Below are positions 63,247 to 64,000 of a DNA stretch of 64,000 bases, piece by piece. The translations under genes were made by a program, and so were the position numbers. The first letter of the stretch is position 1. Each line of letters starts with the position of its first letter. The DNA is from Acetobacteraceae bacterium (GTDB lineage Bacteria > Pseudomonadota > Alphaproteobacteria > Acetobacterales > Acetobacteraceae): positions 1-64,000 of the forward strand of contig SHWL01000008.1 of the NCBI GenBank assembly GCA_009693865.1, written 5' to 3'. The notes under the pieces are model-generated. The model saw only the letters and a list, made by a program, of their open reading frames with translations, made no database searches and was not told where the DNA came from.

Positions 63247-64000
63247 ATGCCCGCCATCACCTTGCCCGACGGTTCCGTGCGCCAGTTCGACGCGCCGGTG
63301 ACGGGCACGACGGTGGCCGAAGCGATTGGTCCCGGCCTCGCCCGTGCCGCTCTGGCGATGAAGCTGGACGGTAAGCTCGTCGATATATCCACCCGGATCG
63401 AGGCCGACTCTCAGGTGGTCTTCGTTACCCGCCGTGACGAGGACGCGCTGGAACTGATCCGCCACGATTGCGCGCATGTGCTCGCCGAGGCGGTGCAGGC
63501 GCTGTATCCCGGCACTCAGGTCACGATCGGCCCGTCGATCGAGAACGGATTTTATTACGACTTCGCTCGTGACGATCCGTTCACGCCGGAGGACTTCGCC
63601 GCCATCGAGACCAAGATGCGGGAGATTGTCGCGCGCGGTTCGCCGTTCGTCCGCAAAGTCATGGACCGGGACGAGGCGATCCACTTCTTCGCGGAGAAGG
63701 GCGAGAAATACAAAGCCCAGTTGATCCAGGATCTGCCGCGGACCGAACCGATCTCGCTCTACACTCAGGGTGAATGGGTCGATCTGTGCCGCGGACCGCA
63801 TCTGCGCACCACGGCCGATGTCGGTGGCGCCTTCAAGCTGACGAAAGTCGCGGGCGCTTATTGGCGCGGCGATCACCGCAACGCGATGTTGAGCCGCGTT
63901 TACGGCACCGCCTGGCGCGACCAGAAGGAACTGGATGCGCATCTGCATCAGCTTGAGGAAGCGGAGCGTCGCGATCATCGCCGTATCGGCAAGGACATGG
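63247..64000 (+). CDS. thrS: Threonyl-tRNA synthetase, N-terminal part
   Basis: Open to the end of the window (about 251 residues). A TGS domain ([15 protein letters not shown]) is followed by the editing domain with the H-x3-H motif HDCAH and the C-x3-H motif LCRGPH. This pattern is diagnostic of ThrRS, which charges tRNA-Thr and edits Ser-tRNA. A GAGAGGA-type ribosome binding site precedes the ATG. The catalytic core lies beyond the window. Confidence 0.95.
   Translation, partial: MPAITLPDGSVRQFDAPVTGTTVAEAIGPGLARAALAMKLDGKLVDISTRIEADSQVVFVTRRDEDALELIRHDCAHVLAEAVQALYPGTQVTIGPSIENGFYYDFARDDPFTPEDFAAIETKMREIVARGSPFVRKVMDRDEAIHFFAEKGEKYKAQLIQDLPRTEPISLYTQGEWVDLCRGPHLRTTADVGGAFKLTKVAGAYWRGDHRNAMLSRVYGTAWRDQKELDAHLHQLEEAERRDHRRIGKDM

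Overview
The window is a 64-kb stretch of a GC-rich, densely coded bacterial chromosome. Gene order, many 1 to 4 base stop/start overlaps (ATGA, TAATG), frequent GTG starts and the protein families point to an alphaproteobacterium, most likely of the Rhodospirillales/Acetobacteraceae type. This is inference, because no rRNA gene is present. No tRNA, rRNA, CRISPR array, prophage or complete insertion sequence was seen. Two housekeeping genes anchor the right side: an EF-G gene (55618-57705), standing alone without the usual rpsL/rpsG/tuf neighbours, and the start of thrS (63247 onward, cut by the window end).

Left part (1-14.9 kb): a partial unknown gene, then a two-gene ATPase plus PIN-like nuclease unit (397-2258) that looks like an accessory, possibly defensive, module. 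Next come a hot-dog thioesterase, a CopC/CopD copper pair convergent with a sensor-kinase-like protein that lacks its phospho-accepting histidine, an M20 carbamoylase, a Crp/Fnr regulator, and a run of CoA/lipid-type genes (quinone oxidoreductase, cupin, DUF35, thiolase). A HepT/MntA toxin-antitoxin pair, a GFA-like protein and a class III CoA-transferase follow.

Middle (15-41.8 kb): catabolic and transport genes. One forward run contains an Ldh-type dehydrogenase, an amidohydrolase, a molybdenum hydroxylase large subunit, a ThDP enzyme and an FAD monooxygenase. An opposing operon carries an acyl-CoA ligase, a MaoC/FAS1-like hydratase and a luciferase-like oxidoreductase. An NHL-propeller gene, a fused ABC permease and its ATPase form another operon, whose last gene is a MetE-like pseudogene broken by a frameshift, a stop codon and a 170-bp miniature element. 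To the right are an unrecognised 536-residue protein with a TfdA-like dioxygenase, a DUF29/EthD pair, a cupin, a GMC oxidoreductase and a PEP-mutase-family lyase.

Right part (41.8-64 kb): a second ATPase plus putative TOPRIM-like nuclease pair, a Lon-like protease with a degenerate Walker A motif coupled to a USP-like protein, N-formylglutamate amidohydrolase, MmgE/PrpD, Gfo/Idh, HD hydrolase and SMP-30 genes, a DUF1501/DUF1800 secreted pair, fusA, an ADP-forming acyl-CoA synthetase, an SDR, a class V aminotransferase-like enzyme, a 260-bp imperfect palindrome and thrS.

The most noteworthy points are the two independent ATPase/nuclease pairs, the histidine-less kinase, the molybdenum hydroxylase with Gln at the usual catalytic Glu, the MITE-broken pseudogene, and a palindromic repeat family that keeps a 25-bp core while its flanking hairpins differ.
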